40,347 nt of DNA from Bacteroidota bacterium (GCA_013377005.1 JACABE010000034.1:1-40347), one strand, 5' to 3'; shown: positions 7,131 through 17,595, counted from the first letter of the stretch. Notes: generated by a model from the letters alone, not told the origin. Numbers and translations are program-made.

Positions 7131-9359
7131 ATGAATACAAAACACGCAGTTACAGTGGATAACGCAAAAGAGATTGGTTTGCTTCCAAAAGAATTTGAAA
7201 AAATAAAAGAAATTTTAGGAAGAACACCTAATTATACAGAACTCAGTATCTTTTCAGTTATGTGGTCAGAACATGCTTCTTACAAAAATTCTATAAAATG
7301 GCTTAAGACATTACCTCGCACTGGTAAGCAATTGGTCGTAGAAGCAGGGCAGGAAAATGCAGGTATGGTTGATGTTGGCGATGGTATTGCATGTGTTTTT
7401 AAGATTGAATCTCATAATCATCCCTGTGCCGTGGAACCTTATCAAGGTGCTGCTACTGGAGTTGGTGGAATTAACAGAGATATTTTTACTATGGGTGCTC
7501 GTCCGATTGCTCAGCTAAATTCACTCAGATTTGGAAATATTGATATGGATCGAACAAAATGGCTGGTGAATGGTGTTGTAAAAGGAATTGCCAATTATGG
7601 AAATGCATTTGGTGTTCCAGTGGTAGGAGGCGAAGTTTTTTTTGATGATTGTTACTATCAGAATCCATTGGTAAATGCAATGTCTGTGGGATTAATGAAA
7701 ACAGAAAATCTAGTTTCAGCTGTTTCAAAGGGTATTGGTAATCCTGTTTATATTGTAGGATCTGCCACAGGAAAAGATGGTATTCATGGAGCAACTTTTG
7801 CGTCAGCTGATATTACAGAAGATTCAGCAGATGATATTCCATCCATTCAGGTTGGGGATCCTTTTCAGGAAAAATTGTTACTTGAAGCTACACTGGAAGT
7901 AATTAAATCAAAAGCTGTAATTGGTATGCAGGATATGGGTGCTGCAGGTATTATTTGTTCTACATCTGAAATGTCTGAAAAAGGCGGTTGTGGTATGAAG
8001 GTAAACCTAGATAAAGTTCCTTTGCGTCAGAAAAATATGGAACCATTTGAAATTCTATTGTCTGAATCACAGGAACGTATGCTGATTGTAGTTGAGAAAG
8101 GAAAAGAATCTATTGTTGAAGCTATATTTGAAAAATGGGATCTGAATTGTGCTATTATAGGAGAAGTAACAGAAGGAGATCGCTTACATTTTTATATGCA
8201 TGATGAATTAGTTGCGGATGTACCGGCTTCTTACCTTGTATTGGGTGGTGGTGCACCGATTTACGAAAGAGAATACAAAGAACCAAAGTATTATAAAGAA
8301 ACTAAGAATTTTAATATCAATAGTATTCCTGAAACACAAGATTTAAAAGCAATTACAAAACATTTGGCAGGACATCCTAACATTGCTTCCAAACGATGGG
8401 TATATGAGCAATACGATAGTATGGTAGGAACTAAAAATATGACTACTAATGCACCTTCTGATGCAGCAATTGTAAATATTAAAGGCACGAAAAGAGCATT
8501 GGCAATAACTACAGACTGTAATTCACGCTATGTATATTCCGATCCTGAAATTGGAACAGAAATTGCCGTAGCAGAAGCAGCTCGTAATATAAGTTGTTCT
8601 GGAGGAAAACCTTTAGCAATAACAAATTGCTTAAATTTTGGTAATCCTTATAACCCTGAAGTTTTTTGGCAGTTTGTTGGAGCCATTAAGGGAATGAGCA
8701 ATGCCTGTAAGAAATTTGATACTCCTGTGACCGGTGGTAATGTTAGTTTTTATAATCAGGCTTCGATTGATGGAACAATTGAACCGGTTCATCCAACTCC
8801 AACAATTGGAATGATTGGTTTACTCGAAAAAGAACATCAAATGACATTGGATTTTAAGAAAAAAGGAGATATTATTTATTTGATAGGTAGTTCAAAAAAT
8901 GACATCAATTCATCTGAATATTTGTATTCGTATCATAATATAAAACTTTCGCCACCACCTCAGTTTGATTTGAATGAAGAATATGTTTTACAAGCTGTTA
9001 TTCAAAAACTAATCAGACTTGGAATGTTAGAGTCTGCTCATGATGTTTCTGATGGTGGTTTATTTGTAACACTTTTGGAATCAGCAATGCCAAACAGCTT
9101 AGGATTTGATATCCTAACAGAAAGTGATATTCGTGAAGATGCATTTTTATTTGGAGAATCTCAAAGTAGGGTAGTAGTAACTATTAATCAAGAAAAAGAA
9201 GATGAGTTTATTGATTTTATGGTTAAAATTAAATTTCCGTTTTCAGTTATTGGGCATACTACAAAAGGGAAAATTGTTGTTGATGACCAGCATTTTGGTA
9301 TGGTTGATGAATATAAAACTTTGTACGATAATGCCATTGGAAATAAAATGAAGCACTAA
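7131..9359 (+). CDS. purL: phosphoribosylformylglycinamidine synthase, small-type PurL
   Basis: PurL converts FGAR, ATP and glutamine-derived ammonia to FGAM in purine synthesis. At 742 residues this is the small form, which needs separate PurS and PurQ partners; neither is in the window. The N-terminal [13 protein letters not shown] block with His48, the [19 protein letters not shown] block, the GMQDMGAAG block and the [11 protein letters not shown] block of the second AIRS-like half are all present. The gene stands alone with its own -7 box and convergent to the CDF gene. Confidence 0.97.
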   Translation: MNTKHAVTVDNAKEIGLLPKEFEKIKEILGRTPNYTELSIFSVMWSEHASYKNSIKWLKTLPRTGKQLVVEAGQENAGMVDVGDGIACVFKIESHNHPCAVEPYQGAATGVGGINRDIFTMGARPIAQLNSLRFGNIDMDRTKWLVNGVVKGIANYGNAFGVPVVGGEVFFDDCYYQNPLVNAMSVGLMKTENLVSAVSKGIGNPVYIVGSATGKDGIHGATFASADITEDSADDIPSIQVGDPFQEKLLLEATLEVIKSKAVIGMQDMGAAGIICSTSEMSEKGGCGMKVNLDKVPLRQKNMEPFEILLSESQERMLIVVEKGKESIVEAIFEKWDLNCAIIGEVTEGDRLHFYMHDELVADVPASYLVLGGGAPIYEREYKEPKYYKETKNFNINSIPETQDLKAITKHLAGHPNIASKRWVYEQYDSMVGTKNMTTNAPSDAAIVNIKGTKRALAITTDCNSRYVYSDPEIGTEIAVAEAARNISCSGGKPLAITNCLNFGNPYNPEVFWQFVGAIKGMSNACKKFDTPVTGGNVSFYNQASIDGTIEPVHPTPTIGMIGLLEKEHQMTLDFKKKGDIIYLIGSSKNDINSSEYLYSYHNIKLSPPPQFDLNEEYVLQAVIQKLIRLGMLESAHDVSDGGLFVTLLESAMPNSLGFDILTESDIREDAFLFGESQSRVVVTINQEKEDEFIDFMVKIKFPFSVIGHTTKGKIVVDDQHFGMVDEYKTLYDNAIGNKMKH

Positions 9360-9380
9360 CTTTTTGAAAAAAATAATTTT

Positions 9381-9424
9381 GATGAAACTCATCATTTAAT
9401 TATATTAATAATCGCTAAGCGATT
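9381..9424. terminator. weak hairpins between convergent genes
   Basis: Two small hairpins lie in the 77-base gap: GATGA-AAC-TCATC (9381-9393) and AATCGC-TAA-GCGATT (9410-9424). They may end purL and the CDF gene transcripts, but T-runs are weak. Confidence 0.3.
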
Positions 9425-9436
9425 TATACCAGAGTA

Positions 9437-10327
9437 TTATAAAATTTTATGATTATTTTCAGGTTCTTCATGAACGTGTACTTCACATTTTTCAATAGAT
9501 GCACAAATTACTTTCTCAACATTATGTGATATTTCATGCGCCTGTTCTATAGTTAGAAGCGGATCTACATGAATATTTATTTCTACAAAAGTATATGAAC
9601 CCGAAGTCCTTATTTTTAGATTATGAAAAGATAAAACATCTGGCATTTCCTGAAGTATGTTATTTATTTTTTTAAGTGTTTCGGGAGAGGTTCTATCTAA
9701 TAATACATCTATAGAACGTTTTCCCAATCGGAAAGCAATAAAAATAACAATAGCTGCTACTATTAGTGCAGAAATTGAATCTGCTAGAAAAAAACCAAAT
9801 TGTGCACATATTAAACCTAACAAAACAACAAATGAAGACCATATGTCTGTTGAAAAATGTAATGCATCTGCCTCCAATGCCTGACTATTATACTTCTTAG
9901 CAACCCTGCTTAATTCACGTGACCTACTAAAATCTATTATAATTGATGCAATAACCACTACATAGCTCCAAACGGAAACTTCAATTTCGGTTTTACCAGT
10001 AATTAAACGATGGCTGGCTTCGTATATAATCCAAAAGCAAGTGATAAACAGTAATAAAGTTTCGACAAATGCTGAAAAATTTTCATATTTTCCATGTCCG
10101 TATTGATGATTTTCATCTGCAGGTTTATCGGAAATTCTTACAGTTAAATAAGTAATAGCTGCTGCAACAAAATCTAGACCTGAATGTAAGGCTTCAGATA
10201 ATATACCTAAACTTCCTGTCAATAAACCAATTATTAATTTACCAATTGTAATTAAAATTGCAGCAAAAACCGACAATAAAGCTACTTTCTTCTTTTCTTT
10301 TTGAGCTAATAAATCTTCAGCATACAT
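9437..10327 (-). CDS. cation diffusion facilitator (CDF) metal exporter
   Basis: This 296-residue inner-membrane protein exchanges a divalent cation for protons. About six membrane segments lie between residues 15 and 200, followed by a cytoplasmic ferredoxin-like domain (residues about 205-290) ending in a His/Glu-rich tail (CEVHVHEEPENNHK). The metal site of the family is visible as His48/Asp52 in TM2 and His157/Asp161 in TM5. An HD-HD quartet usually favours zinc, so zinc or a related metal is likely, though not proven. It is monocistronic, with a TATTTTTG box at 10345-10352. Confidence 0.92.
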   Translation of the reverse strand: MYAEDLLAQKEKKKVALLSVFAAILITIGKLIIGLLTGSLGILSEALHSGLDFVAAAITYLTVRISDKPADENHQYGHGKYENFSAFVETLLLFITCFWIIYEASHRLITGKTEIEVSVWSYVVVIASIIIDFSRSRELSRVAKKYNSQALEADALHFSTDIWSSFVVLLGLICAQFGFFLADSISALIVAAIVIFIAFRLGKRSIDVLLDRTSPETLKKINNILQEMPDVLSFHNLKIRTSGSYTFVEINIHVDPLLTIEQAHEISHNVEKVICASIEKCEVHVHEEPENNHKIL

Positions 10328-10344
10328 ACTTATAGAAATTTGAA

Positions 10345-10352
10345 CAAAAATA
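10345..10352 (-). promoter_or_regulatory. -7 promoter box for the CDF gene
   Basis: On the minus strand this reads TATTTTTG, matching TAnnTTTG, 17 bases before the start codon. The leader would be very short. Confidence 0.4.
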
Positions 10353-10527
10353 ATTTCATTTCTTCAGATAGAAAAGAGTTTTGTAAAAAAGTTATTACCA
10401 AATAAATAATTTGAAATTAATATTTTAGAAAATTAATAAAAGATATTATGAGTTTTAGATAAATTGTTAGACTCAGTTAAGAATTTTAAAGCAGATATTT
10501 TCAACCTAAAGTATTTAATGATAAAGT

Positions 10528-11718
10528 TTATTCATCCAAAGCTTTAAGTAATCTTTTGCAAGCTATATCTATCTCGTTTACAGTAATATTGAGTGGAGGT
10601 ATAATAGATAAAGAATTATGATTAAATAGAAACCAAAAAGTTATTATGCCATTGCTTATGCAGCTTTCTACAATTTTTTCAATTTTTTCAGGTTTATTTA
10701 ATTCTATAGCCATAAAAAGTCCTTTTCCACGAATTTCTTTAATGGCAGGATGTGAAATAAGTTTATTTCTTATTAAATCAGCTTTTTCTTCTACTTTTTC
10801 TAACAAGTTTTCATTAATAATAACATACAGTGTTGCCAGTGAAGCAGCGCAAGAAATAGGATGTCCACCAAATGTTGTGGCATGTCCAAGCAAAGGATGA
10901 TCTCCATTGAGACAATCCATTAGTTTATCGGATGCAATAAAGGCACCCAATGGCATTTCACCTCCCATACTCTTAGCTATGCATAAAATATCAGGTATAA
11001 TTTGATAATGTTCAAAAGCAAACATTTTTCCAGTTCTACCATAGCAGGTTTGTATTTCGTCGAAAATTAACAAAGTACCTGTTTGCTTGCATTTCTTACT
11101 TAAAGCTATTAGAAAATCTTGATTAGCAGGAATTATTCCCTTACCTGATTGTAATACTTCTGTCACGACACAAGCTGTACGTTCTGTAATTTGCGATAAA
11201 TTGCTGATATTATTAAATTCTAATAGTTTAACATCAGGCATTAATGGACGAAAAGGTTGCTTATAACGTTCATCCGACAATAATGTGAGAGCTCCCATAG
11301 TACTTCCGTGATAAGCACCTGAAAAAGCAATAATTTCAGTACGCTGAGTATATTTACGTGCTAATTTTAAAGCACCTTCTATAGATTCGCTACCAGAATT
11401 TACAAAATATGTCATGTTTAGAGAGGATGGAAGGATTTCAGATAACTTTTTTGCAAGTTTTATTTGCGGACTTTCGATAAATTCTCCATAAACCATTACA
11501 TGCATGTATTTATCGAGCTGTTGACTTATGGCAGCCAATACTTTGGGATGGCGGTGTCCGATATTGCTAACCGAAATTCCTGACATCATATTGATATAAT
11601 CTTTTCCTAATCTGTCGTATACATAAATCCCCTCGGCTTTCTCTACTTCTATCTGAAATGGTATGAAATTGGAGGCTTGAGCAATATATTTTTTAAAATC
11701 AGATTTTAAATTATTCAT
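10528..11718 (-). CDS. class III PLP-dependent aminotransferase
   Basis: This 396-residue fold type I aminotransferase resembles acetylornithine, ornithine and 4-aminobutyrate transaminases. The NSGSESIEGALKLAR block (107-121) binds cofactor phosphate, Asp220-Glu221 in LLIFDEIQ holds the pyridine nitrogen, and Lys249 in CIAKSMGGEMPLGAF is the Schiff-base lysine. No arginine-synthesis or other pathway genes flank it, so the substrate is unassigned. It is transcribed alone, divergent from the thioredoxin gene across a 128-base gap. Confidence 0.9.
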   Translation of the reverse strand: MNNLKSDFKKYIAQASNFIPFQIEVEKAEGIYVYDRLGKDYINMMSGISVSNIGHRHPKVLAAISQQLDKYMHVMVYGEFIESPQIKLAKKLSEILPSSLNMTYFVNSGSESIEGALKLARKYTQRTEIIAFSGAYHGSTMGALTLLSDERYKQPFRPLMPDVKLLEFNNISNLSQITERTACVVTEVLQSGKGIIPANQDFLIALSKKCKQTGTLLIFDEIQTCYGRTGKMFAFEHYQIIPDILCIAKSMGGEMPLGAFIASDKLMDCLNGDHPLLGHATTFGGHPISCAASLATLYVIINENLLEKVEEKADLIRNKLISHPAIKEIRGKGLFMAIELNKPEKIEKIVESCISNGIITFWFLFNHNSLSIIPPLNITVNEIDIACKRLLKALDE

Positions 11719-11822
11719 ATTTAATGTTTTTTGAAGACTACAAAATTGATAAAAAATTCATTATAGTACATCATGTTTTATAATTATTTTACAGAAGATT
11801 GATTTTGCATGAATTTTGTTAT

Positions 11823-11830
11823 TATTTTTG
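11823..11830 (+). promoter_or_regulatory. promoter for the thioredoxin-like gene
   Basis: The -7 box TATTTTTG (11823-11830) is preceded by a TTG at 11799-11801 with a 21-base spacer, within the usual range for Bacteroidota promoters. The ATG follows 16 bases after the box. Confidence 0.5.
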
Positions 11831-11846
11831 CAAAAAAACATAATTT

Positions 11847-12407
11847 ATGCGATTTAAAAATATCATTATTATAGCTACTACCTTTATTTTCGGAACTACA
11901 AGTTTTGCTCAGACAAAAATTGATGCTAAATCTTCTGTTATCAAATGGTATTCATTTGAAGAGGCTATGCTTAAAAATCAGCAGTTGCCAAAGAAAAAAA
12001 TATTTATCGACGTATATACTGATTGGTGTGGCTGGTGCAAAAAAATGGATGCAACTACATTTAGTGATCCGGAAATTATTAATTATATGAATGAGAATTA
12101 TTATGCTGTTAAATTAAATGCTGAACGTAAAGATACCATTATATTGGATGGAAAAATGCTTCTTAATCCTAATCCGACAGCTAATCGTTCTACTCACCAA
12201 TTGGCTGAGATGTTACTGAACAATCGTATGTCGTATCCTTCTTATGCTTTTCTAGATGAAATGGGACGATCAATTAGTGTAGTTCCTGGTTATGTTGAAG
12301 CTTCCAGTTTTGAGCCTATTTTGCATTATTTTGGTGAAAATCAATATTTAAAAGTACCTTGGGAAACTTTCCAAAAACAATTTGTAGGGAAAGTGGGAAA
12401 AAAATAA
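11847..12407 (+). CDS. secreted thioredoxin-fold protein
   Basis: The 186-residue product has a signal peptide (residues 1-21, cut after SFAQ) and a thioredoxin fold with a CGWC active site at Cys61-Cys64 in the YTDWCGWCKKMDATTF context. This is the DUF255/DsbD-gamma-like class of periplasmic thioredoxin, which usually reduces or isomerises disulfides in exported proteins. The cis-proline region is probably NRMSYPSYAFLD. It lacks the membrane domain of DsbD, so its electron source must be another protein. It is a single gene, followed by a weak hairpin at 12427-12458. Confidence 0.87.
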   Translation: MRFKNIIIIATTFIFGTTSFAQTKIDAKSSVIKWYSFEEAMLKNQQLPKKKIFIDVYTDWCGWCKKMDATTFSDPEIINYMNENYYAVKLNAERKDTIILDGKMLLNPNPTANRSTHQLAEMLLNNRMSYPSYAFLDEMGRSISVVPGYVEASSFEPILHYFGENQYLKVPWETFQKQFVGKVGKK

Positions 12408-12426
12408 GTTTTTGAATTATACTTTA

Positions 12427-12458
12427 ATATGATAAGGCAATTTTGAAAAATATCATAT
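12427..12458 (+). terminator. possible terminator after the thioredoxin gene
   Basis: ATATGATA and TATCATAT form an 8-bp inverted repeat with a 16-base loop and a T-rich stretch downstream. The stem is AT-only except one pair, so support is weak. Confidence 0.3.
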
Positions 12459-12656
12459 ATTTTCTTTTTTATTTGCACCTTTAAGCTCAATAATTAAGTT
12501 TTAAATCTATTTAAAATATGTTGGTAATTATTTTGCATTCATAATTATTAGAATTTACTAATCAGAATAATGATATCAAAGATATTTAAGTTAAAATAAT
12601 TTATTTAAAAGAAAAGAAAGACTTTTTTGTATATTTACGTTAATCCAATATTTATT

Positions 12657-14171
12657 ATGGGAATTATTATCAGACAAAGTATAAAAGGTTCTATAGTTAC
12701 TTATGTAGGTGCATTTTTGGGATTTATTACCACTGCATTTGTAAGTACATACTTTCTAACATCTGAACAAATAGGACTTACAAGAGTATTATTTGATGCC
12801 GCTTTTTTAGTTTCTGTATTTGCACAATTGGGTTTGTCGAGTTCTATTATAAAGTTTTTTCCGCAATTTAAAACCGAAGATGGTCGTAATCATGGTTTTC
12901 TTTTCTATCTTTTTATTCTTCCTTTCATAGGGTTTATTATTGTTGGCTTATTATATGTGTTGCTTCAACCACAAATTTATAGTTATTTTTCAACCAATTC
13001 TGCTCTATTTGTTAAGTTTTTTTATTGGGTGGTGCCTCTTGCATTGTTTTTAACCTATATGGCTGTTTTTGAGAACTATGCATCAGTATTGTCACGCATA
13101 GTTGTTCCTAAAATTATTAGAGAAGTTGTTGTTAGGGTGCTAACTATCATTTTATTTATTGCATTTTTTGTTGGACAGTTAAGTTTAAATATGTTTGTTG
13201 GGCTTTTTATCTTTATATATGGTATAGCTTTGCTACTTAATTTAATATACATATTTAAAATTAGTACAATTTATCTAAAACCTGATTTTTTGTTTATTAC
13301 TCCTGTATTAAAGCGGCAAATAGTGAACTACTCACTTTTTATAATTGTTGCTTCCATTGGAACCAGTATTGTTGTAAAAATTGATACTTTTATGATTTCT
13401 GCTGCTCTTGGGTTGAAATACGTGGGAATATACTCTGTGGCTTTTTTTATGGCAAATATTATTGAAATGCCCTCTCGTTCAGTAGCTGCTATTATTAGTC
13501 CATTTGTTTCGGAAGCTATAAATGATAACAATTGGGAAAAAGTAAATGATATGTATAAACGAGTTTGTTTGAATCAGTTACTTATCGGTTGTTTTCTTTT
13601 TATTGTGTTATGGGTAGGTGTAGATGATATTTTTAAAATTATACCAAATGGTAGTACTTATGTACAAGGAAAATACGTGATACTTTTTATAGGCATTAGT
13701 AAATTATTTGATGTTGCTACAGGTTTCAATGCCATCATATTGATTTTTTCGCGATATTATTACTATATGTTGTTTTTTATATTTTTTCTCTCAGGACTTA
13801 CCATTGCTACCAATCTTTTGTTAATACCAATTTTGGGTATAAATGGAAGTGCTATTGCCACAGCCATTTCAATATTATTATATAATGTAATTTTAACTTT
13901 TTTTATCTGGTGGAAGCTTAAATCGCAACCATTTTCTTTTAGTATGCTAAAAATTGTTGTAATATTTGTATTTACTTTGGGAGTAAACTATTTTTTATTT
14001 AATATTGCAAATCCATTTATTGATGGTATACTTAGATTGATGATATCCGTTTTAATTTATGGAGTGACGATATTTTTTTTGAAAATTTCGCCCGAATTTA
14101 ATGAATTGCTAAAAGCATCAACTAAGAGTGGCGCAATTAGTAAATTACATATTTTTAATAAAAAATCGTGA
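12657..14171 (+). CDS. Wzx-like polysaccharide flippase (MATE/MOP superfamily)
   Basis: This 504-residue inner-membrane protein has about 12-14 hydrophobic segments across its whole length and starts with the IRQSIKGSIVTYVGAFLG motif seen in polysaccharide biosynthesis proteins of the MOP superfamily. Such proteins flip undecaprenyl-linked oligosaccharides to the periplasm. The frame extends to a TTG at 12627, but the ATG at 12657 fits the family start. It is the first gene of the glycan cluster. No Wzy polymerase or Wzz was recognised among its neighbours; the YfhO-like protein at 20861 is the only other polytopic protein. Confidence 0.88.
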   Translation: MGIIIRQSIKGSIVTYVGAFLGFITTAFVSTYFLTSEQIGLTRVLFDAAFLVSVFAQLGLSSSIIKFFPQFKTEDGRNHGFLFYLFILPFIGFIIVGLLYVLLQPQIYSYFSTNSALFVKFFYWVVPLALFLTYMAVFENYASVLSRIVVPKIIREVVVRVLTIILFIAFFVGQLSLNMFVGLFIFIYGIALLLNLIYIFKISTIYLKPDFLFITPVLKRQIVNYSLFIIVASIGTSIVVKIDTFMISAALGLKYVGIYSVAFFMANIIEMPSRSVAAIISPFVSEAINDNNWEKVNDMYKRVCLNQLLIGCFLFIVLWVGVDDIFKIIPNGSTYVQGKYVILFIGISKLFDVATGFNAIILIFSRYYYYMLFFIFFLSGLTIATNLLLIPILGINGSAIATAISILLYNVILTFFIWWKLKSQPFSFSMLKIVVIFVFTLGVNYFLFNIANPFIDGILRLMISVLIYGVTIFFLKISPEFNELLKASTKSGAISKLHIFNKKS

Positions 14172-14205
14172 TGTGAGAGAAATGAAGTTTATTTATTATC
14201 TCACA
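14172..14205 (+). repeat. hairpin between flippase and methyltransferase genes
   Basis: TGTGAGA (14172-14178) and TCTCACA (14199-14205) form a 7-bp stem around a 20-base loop directly after the flippase stop codon. It may protect or attenuate the transcript; no T-run follows. Confidence 0.35.
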
Positions 14206-14248
14206 GGTTAAAATGTTGTATTTTCAAATTTAGTTCAAAGATTTTAAA

Positions 14249-15127
14249 ATGAATAATATTTTAGACAAACAATACAATGCTCATGAAACGCACTATTTGA
14301 AGTTAGGCAATGATTTAATTCGGCTTGAAAATAAAAATTCAATTGATTTTTGGGGACATGAGAGGATGTATAAACAATTATTACCATTTTTTTCATATTC
14401 ATACAAGTGGTTGACAGTAGGAGATGGAATAGGAACGGATGCTAATTGGTTATTTACGCAAGGAGAGAATGTTGTAGCTTCAGATATTGCAGATTCTGTT
14501 TTAGAAAAAGCAAAAGCAATGGGTTTTATTGATAGATATAGTAAAGAAAATGCTGAAAATTTAAGTTTTGAAGAAAATTCATTTGATTGTATTATCTGTA
14601 AAGAGGCATATCATCATTTTCCTCGTCCATACATTGCTTTATATGAAATGATTAGAGTTGCATCTACCGCAGTGATACTAATTGAACCAATTGATGTTGG
14701 AATAAAAATGCCCTTTATTGTTTTCACGAAAAATATATTAGATAGAATAAATGTAAATCTAATAAACAAAATATGGAAAAATAGATATTCTTTTGAATCT
14801 GTTGGTAATTATGTTTATAAAATATCAGAAAGAGAGATTGAAAAAGTTGCAATGGGTATTGGTTTACCTGCTATTGCCTACAAGGGGATAAACAGTTATT
14901 GGATTGAAAAATTTGACTTAATGCAGCCATTAACAAATAAAAAGCTTTTCAAAAAAGTAAAACGAAAAATAAGAATAAGAGACGTTATATGTAGACTTGG
15001 CATTATTCCATATCAAATGATGTCTTGTGTTATTTTTAAAAAATTACCTACAGAACAACAAATTTTTGAATTAAAGAAAAATGGATACAAATATATTCAA
15101 TTACCAGAAAATCCTTATTTAACGTAA
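14249..15127 (+). CDS. class I SAM-dependent methyltransferase
   Basis: This 292-residue protein has a Rossmann methyltransferase core: motif I is LTVGDGIGTDANWL (residues about 55-68), the acidic post-I end is VVASDIADSVLEKA, and motif IV is DCIICKEAYHHFPRPYIAL. The C-terminal third is basic and lacks a recognised domain. In a polysaccharide cluster it may methylate a sugar or cap a chain, but the acceptor is unknown. It follows the flippase by 77 bases and precedes another methyltransferase by 58 bases on the same strand. Confidence 0.82.
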   Translation: MNNILDKQYNAHETHYLKLGNDLIRLENKNSIDFWGHERMYKQLLPFFSYSYKWLTVGDGIGTDANWLFTQGENVVASDIADSVLEKAKAMGFIDRYSKENAENLSFEENSFDCIICKEAYHHFPRPYIALYEMIRVASTAVILIEPIDVGIKMPFIVFTKNILDRINVNLINKIWKNRYSFESVGNYVYKISEREIEKVAMGIGLPAIAYKGINSYWIEKFDLMQPLTNKKLFKKVKRKIRIRDVICRLGIIPYQMMSCVIFKKLPTEQQIFELKKNGYKYIQLPENPYLT

Positions 15128-15185
15128 CTTAAATATTAATAATGAATAGTGATAGGTTAAAGTATTAACTCTATAATATAAATAA

Positions 15186-15863
15186 ATGACATTTAAAGAG
15201 TTTAAAACAAATATTAGAAAAAAAATAGGTTGGATTGGTATAGGTGAATTTTCAGATGATCCTCTAGCTTCAAACTCTGTTGAGAGTTGGAACACTTTCT
15301 TTAATAATAAACGTTTTTTGAAAAATTATATTGAACCAAAAAGGTTGTCTTTTTATTCAGAACTAGTTTGCAAAATTAACATGAATTTAGAACTTAAAAA
15401 TTCAAAATCATTAATTGATATGGGATGTGGAACAGGGCATTTATTATCTGAAATTCAAAAACATAACCCTCACCTAAAACTTACTGGTTCTGACTTTTCA
15501 GAACAAGCAATTGTTGTTGCAAAGAAAACCCTTCCTAATGCAATATTTTTATCTTGTGATTTATATAATATTTCCGAAGACTTAGTTGGTAAGTATGATA
15601 TTGTTATTTGTACCGAAGTGCTTGAGCATTTATTATATCCTGAAAAGGCTATTGCAAACCTTATGAAGTTATTCAGTAAAGGAAAAGGGTATTTAATTTT
15701 ATCTGTTCCGAATGGAAGACGAGATACTTATGAAGGACATATAAATTTTTGGAGTCCTGAAAGCTGGAGGGTTTTTATTGAATATAATTGTCCTAAAAAT
15801 GAAGTTGAATATAGTCTTATTGATAATAAAATGACAAATTTAGCAATAATAAAACTCTTATAA
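15186..15863 (+). CDS. class I SAM-dependent methyltransferase
   Basis: The 225-residue protein carries a clear SAM-binding motif, LIDMGCGTGHLLSEI (about 76-90), the acidic strand LTGSDFSEQAI, and YDIVICTEVLEHLLYPEKAI as motif IV, which places it in the Methyltransf_11/UbiE-like group. The acceptor is probably a glycan or its precursor, judged only from context. It is 18 bases upstream of the next glycosyltransferase gene and so probably in the same operon. Confidence 0.85.
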   Translation: MTFKEFKTNIRKKIGWIGIGEFSDDPLASNSVESWNTFFNNKRFLKNYIEPKRLSFYSELVCKINMNLELKNSKSLIDMGCGTGHLLSEIQKHNPHLKLTGSDFSEQAIVVAKKTLPNAIFLSCDLYNISEDLVGKYDIVICTEVLEHLLYPEKAIANLMKLFSKGKGYLILSVPNGRRDTYEGHINFWSPESWRVFIEYNCPKNEVEYSLIDNKMTNLAIIKLL

Positions 15864-15881
15864 ATTTCCAAATATTTCTTT

Positions 15882-16829
15882 ATGAAAATAGCACCAATCG
15901 TCCTATTTGTTTATAATCGTCCATTGCACACACAAAAAACAATAGATGCACTTCTGAAAAACAATCTTGCAAGCGAAAGCGAGTTGTATATTTTTTCAGA
16001 TGGATATAAGGATACTGATAAAAATCAAACACAAGTTGAAAATGTTAGAAACTATATAAAAACGATCAAAGGCTTTAAAAATATAATAATTTTTGAAAGA
16101 AAAAAAAACCTTGGTTTATCAAGAAATATAATAGATGGCGTTACAAGTATCATTGATAAATATGGAAAAATAATTGTTTTAGAAGATGATCTACTTACTT
16201 CTACCTACTTTTTGAAGTTTATGAATGAAGCTTTAAGCCTTTATGAGCATCAAGATGAAGTTATTAGTGTACATGGATATATTTATCCAATAAAAGAAGA
16301 ACTTCCTGAAACTTTTTTTATAAAGGGGGCTGACTGCCTAGGTTGGGGGACTTGGAAAAGAGGCTGGGACTTGTTTAATCCAGATGCATCAATTCTATTG
16401 AATAAAATTATTAAAGAAAATAAGACCAAGGAGTTTAACTATGGGAATTCTTATCCATATTTTAAAATGTTAAAAAAACAAGCAGAAGGGAATGTTGATT
16501 CATGGGCGATTAGATGGTATGCTTCTGCATTTCTTAAAGAGAAATTAACTCTATACCCTTATAAATCATTAGTTTTTCATAATGGGTCTGATGGATCTGG
16601 AACGAATTTTCCAGATGATAGGTCGCTTGACGTAAATCTATTAGATAAACCTATTTGCTTGAAATTATTGCCAGTTGAAGAAAATAAAGTTGCAAAGAAA
16701 GCATTTGAAAATTATTTTAGAAAAGTGCATTCCTCTTATTTAAAATTGATTATTCGTAGAATAAAACGAATTATAAAAATTGATTTATATGAAAAAATTA
16801 ATTCGCTTTTTACCTCCAATATTGACTGA
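15882..16829 (+). CDS. GT-A glycosyltransferase
   Basis: This 315-residue cytoplasmic enzyme begins IAPIVLFVYNRPLHTQKTI, the usual first strand and helix of GT2-like transferases that start with VLFVYNRP. The DxD-type site is EDD in IIVLEDDLLTSTYFLKFM. The GADCLGWGTWKRGW segment further on is a known mark of this subfamily, which somewhat resembles GnT-I-type transferases. The sugar is unknown. Its 3' end overlaps the next gene by 41 bases, so the two are tightly coupled. Confidence 0.83.
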   Translation: MKIAPIVLFVYNRPLHTQKTIDALLKNNLASESELYIFSDGYKDTDKNQTQVENVRNYIKTIKGFKNIIIFERKKNLGLSRNIIDGVTSIIDKYGKIIVLEDDLLTSTYFLKFMNEALSLYEHQDEVISVHGYIYPIKEELPETFFIKGADCLGWGTWKRGWDLFNPDASILLNKIIKENKTKEFNYGNSYPYFKMLKKQAEGNVDSWAIRWYASAFLKEKLTLYPYKSLVFHNGSDGSGTNFPDDRSLDVNLLDKPICLKLLPVEENKVAKKAFENYFRKVHSSYLKLIIRRIKRIIKIDLYEKINSLFTSNID

Positions 16830-17595
16830 TCTCTACTTCTTTTATATAAAAAAGAATTTTTTTTCAGGCAATTATACTTCATGGCAATCCGCAGCAGAAA
16901 AATGTATAGGTTATGATTCTGAAATCATCTTTAAAAAAGTTAAACAAGCTACATTATTAGTAAAAAAAGGACAGGCTGTATATGAACGCGATTCTGTTAT
17001 TTTTGACAGTATTCAATACTCATTGCCATTACTTTCCTCATTGTTATTGGCAGCTTCAAAAAATAATGGACATTTATCTTTGGTAGATTTTGGCGGTTCT
17101 TTAGGAAGTTCTTATTTTCAAAACAAAAAGTTTTTAAATGAACTTAATAGTGTAAAATGGAATATTATTGAACAAAAGCATTTTGTTGAATTTGGTCAAA
17201 ACGAATTACAAACGAATGAATTAAAATTTTATAAACAAATTGAAGATTGCTTTCAATACGAAAAGCCTGATCTTTTGCTTTTATCAAACGCCTTACAATA
17301 TATTGAAAATTCTTATGAAGTCTTAGAAAAATTACTTCAGTATAACTTCTATTACATTTTTTTTGATATGTTAACTCTTAGTGATAAATCAGATGATCAA
17401 ATTGTTATTCAAAATGTTTCAAAAAAAATTTACAATGCCAGCTATCCATGTTGGATTTTTAGTTCTAATCATTTTAAACAGAAAATGGAACAAAACTATG
17501 TATTGTTAGAAGAATATGATACCAAAATAAAAGTTGTCTTAAATAGAGAATATTTACAATATAGAAGTTTTTTATTTAAGAAGAAAACTATATAG
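16789..17595 (+). CDS. TIGR04325-type putative methyltransferase
   Basis: This 268-residue protein matches the pattern of the LIC12133/TIGR04325 family of putative methyltransferases from polysaccharide loci. Visible marks are GNYTSWQSA near the start, the YERDSVIFD block, LVDFGGSLGSSYFQN as motif I, and WNIIEQKHFVEFG after it. The reaction is unproven in the family. An in-frame TTG at 16780 exists, but the ATG at 16789 gives the natural MKKLIRFLP start. It begins inside the preceding glycosyltransferase gene with a 41-base overlap. Confidence 0.82.
   Translation: MKKLIRFLPPILTDLYFFYIKKNFFSGNYTSWQSAAEKCIGYDSEIIFKKVKQATLLVKKGQAVYERDSVIFDSIQYSLPLLSSLLLAASKNNGHLSLVDFGGSLGSSYFQNKKFLNELNSVKWNIIEQKHFVEFGQNELQTNELKFYKQIEDCFQYEKPDLLLLSNALQYIENSYEVLEKLLQYNFYYIFFDMLTLSDKSDDQIVIQNVSKKIYNASYPCWIFSSNHFKQKMEQNYVLLEEYDTKIKVVLNREYLQYRSFLFKKKTI

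Noticed and set aside
7525-7794. 89-codon frame antisense to purL
   Set aside because: It is a shadow of a well-conserved gene.
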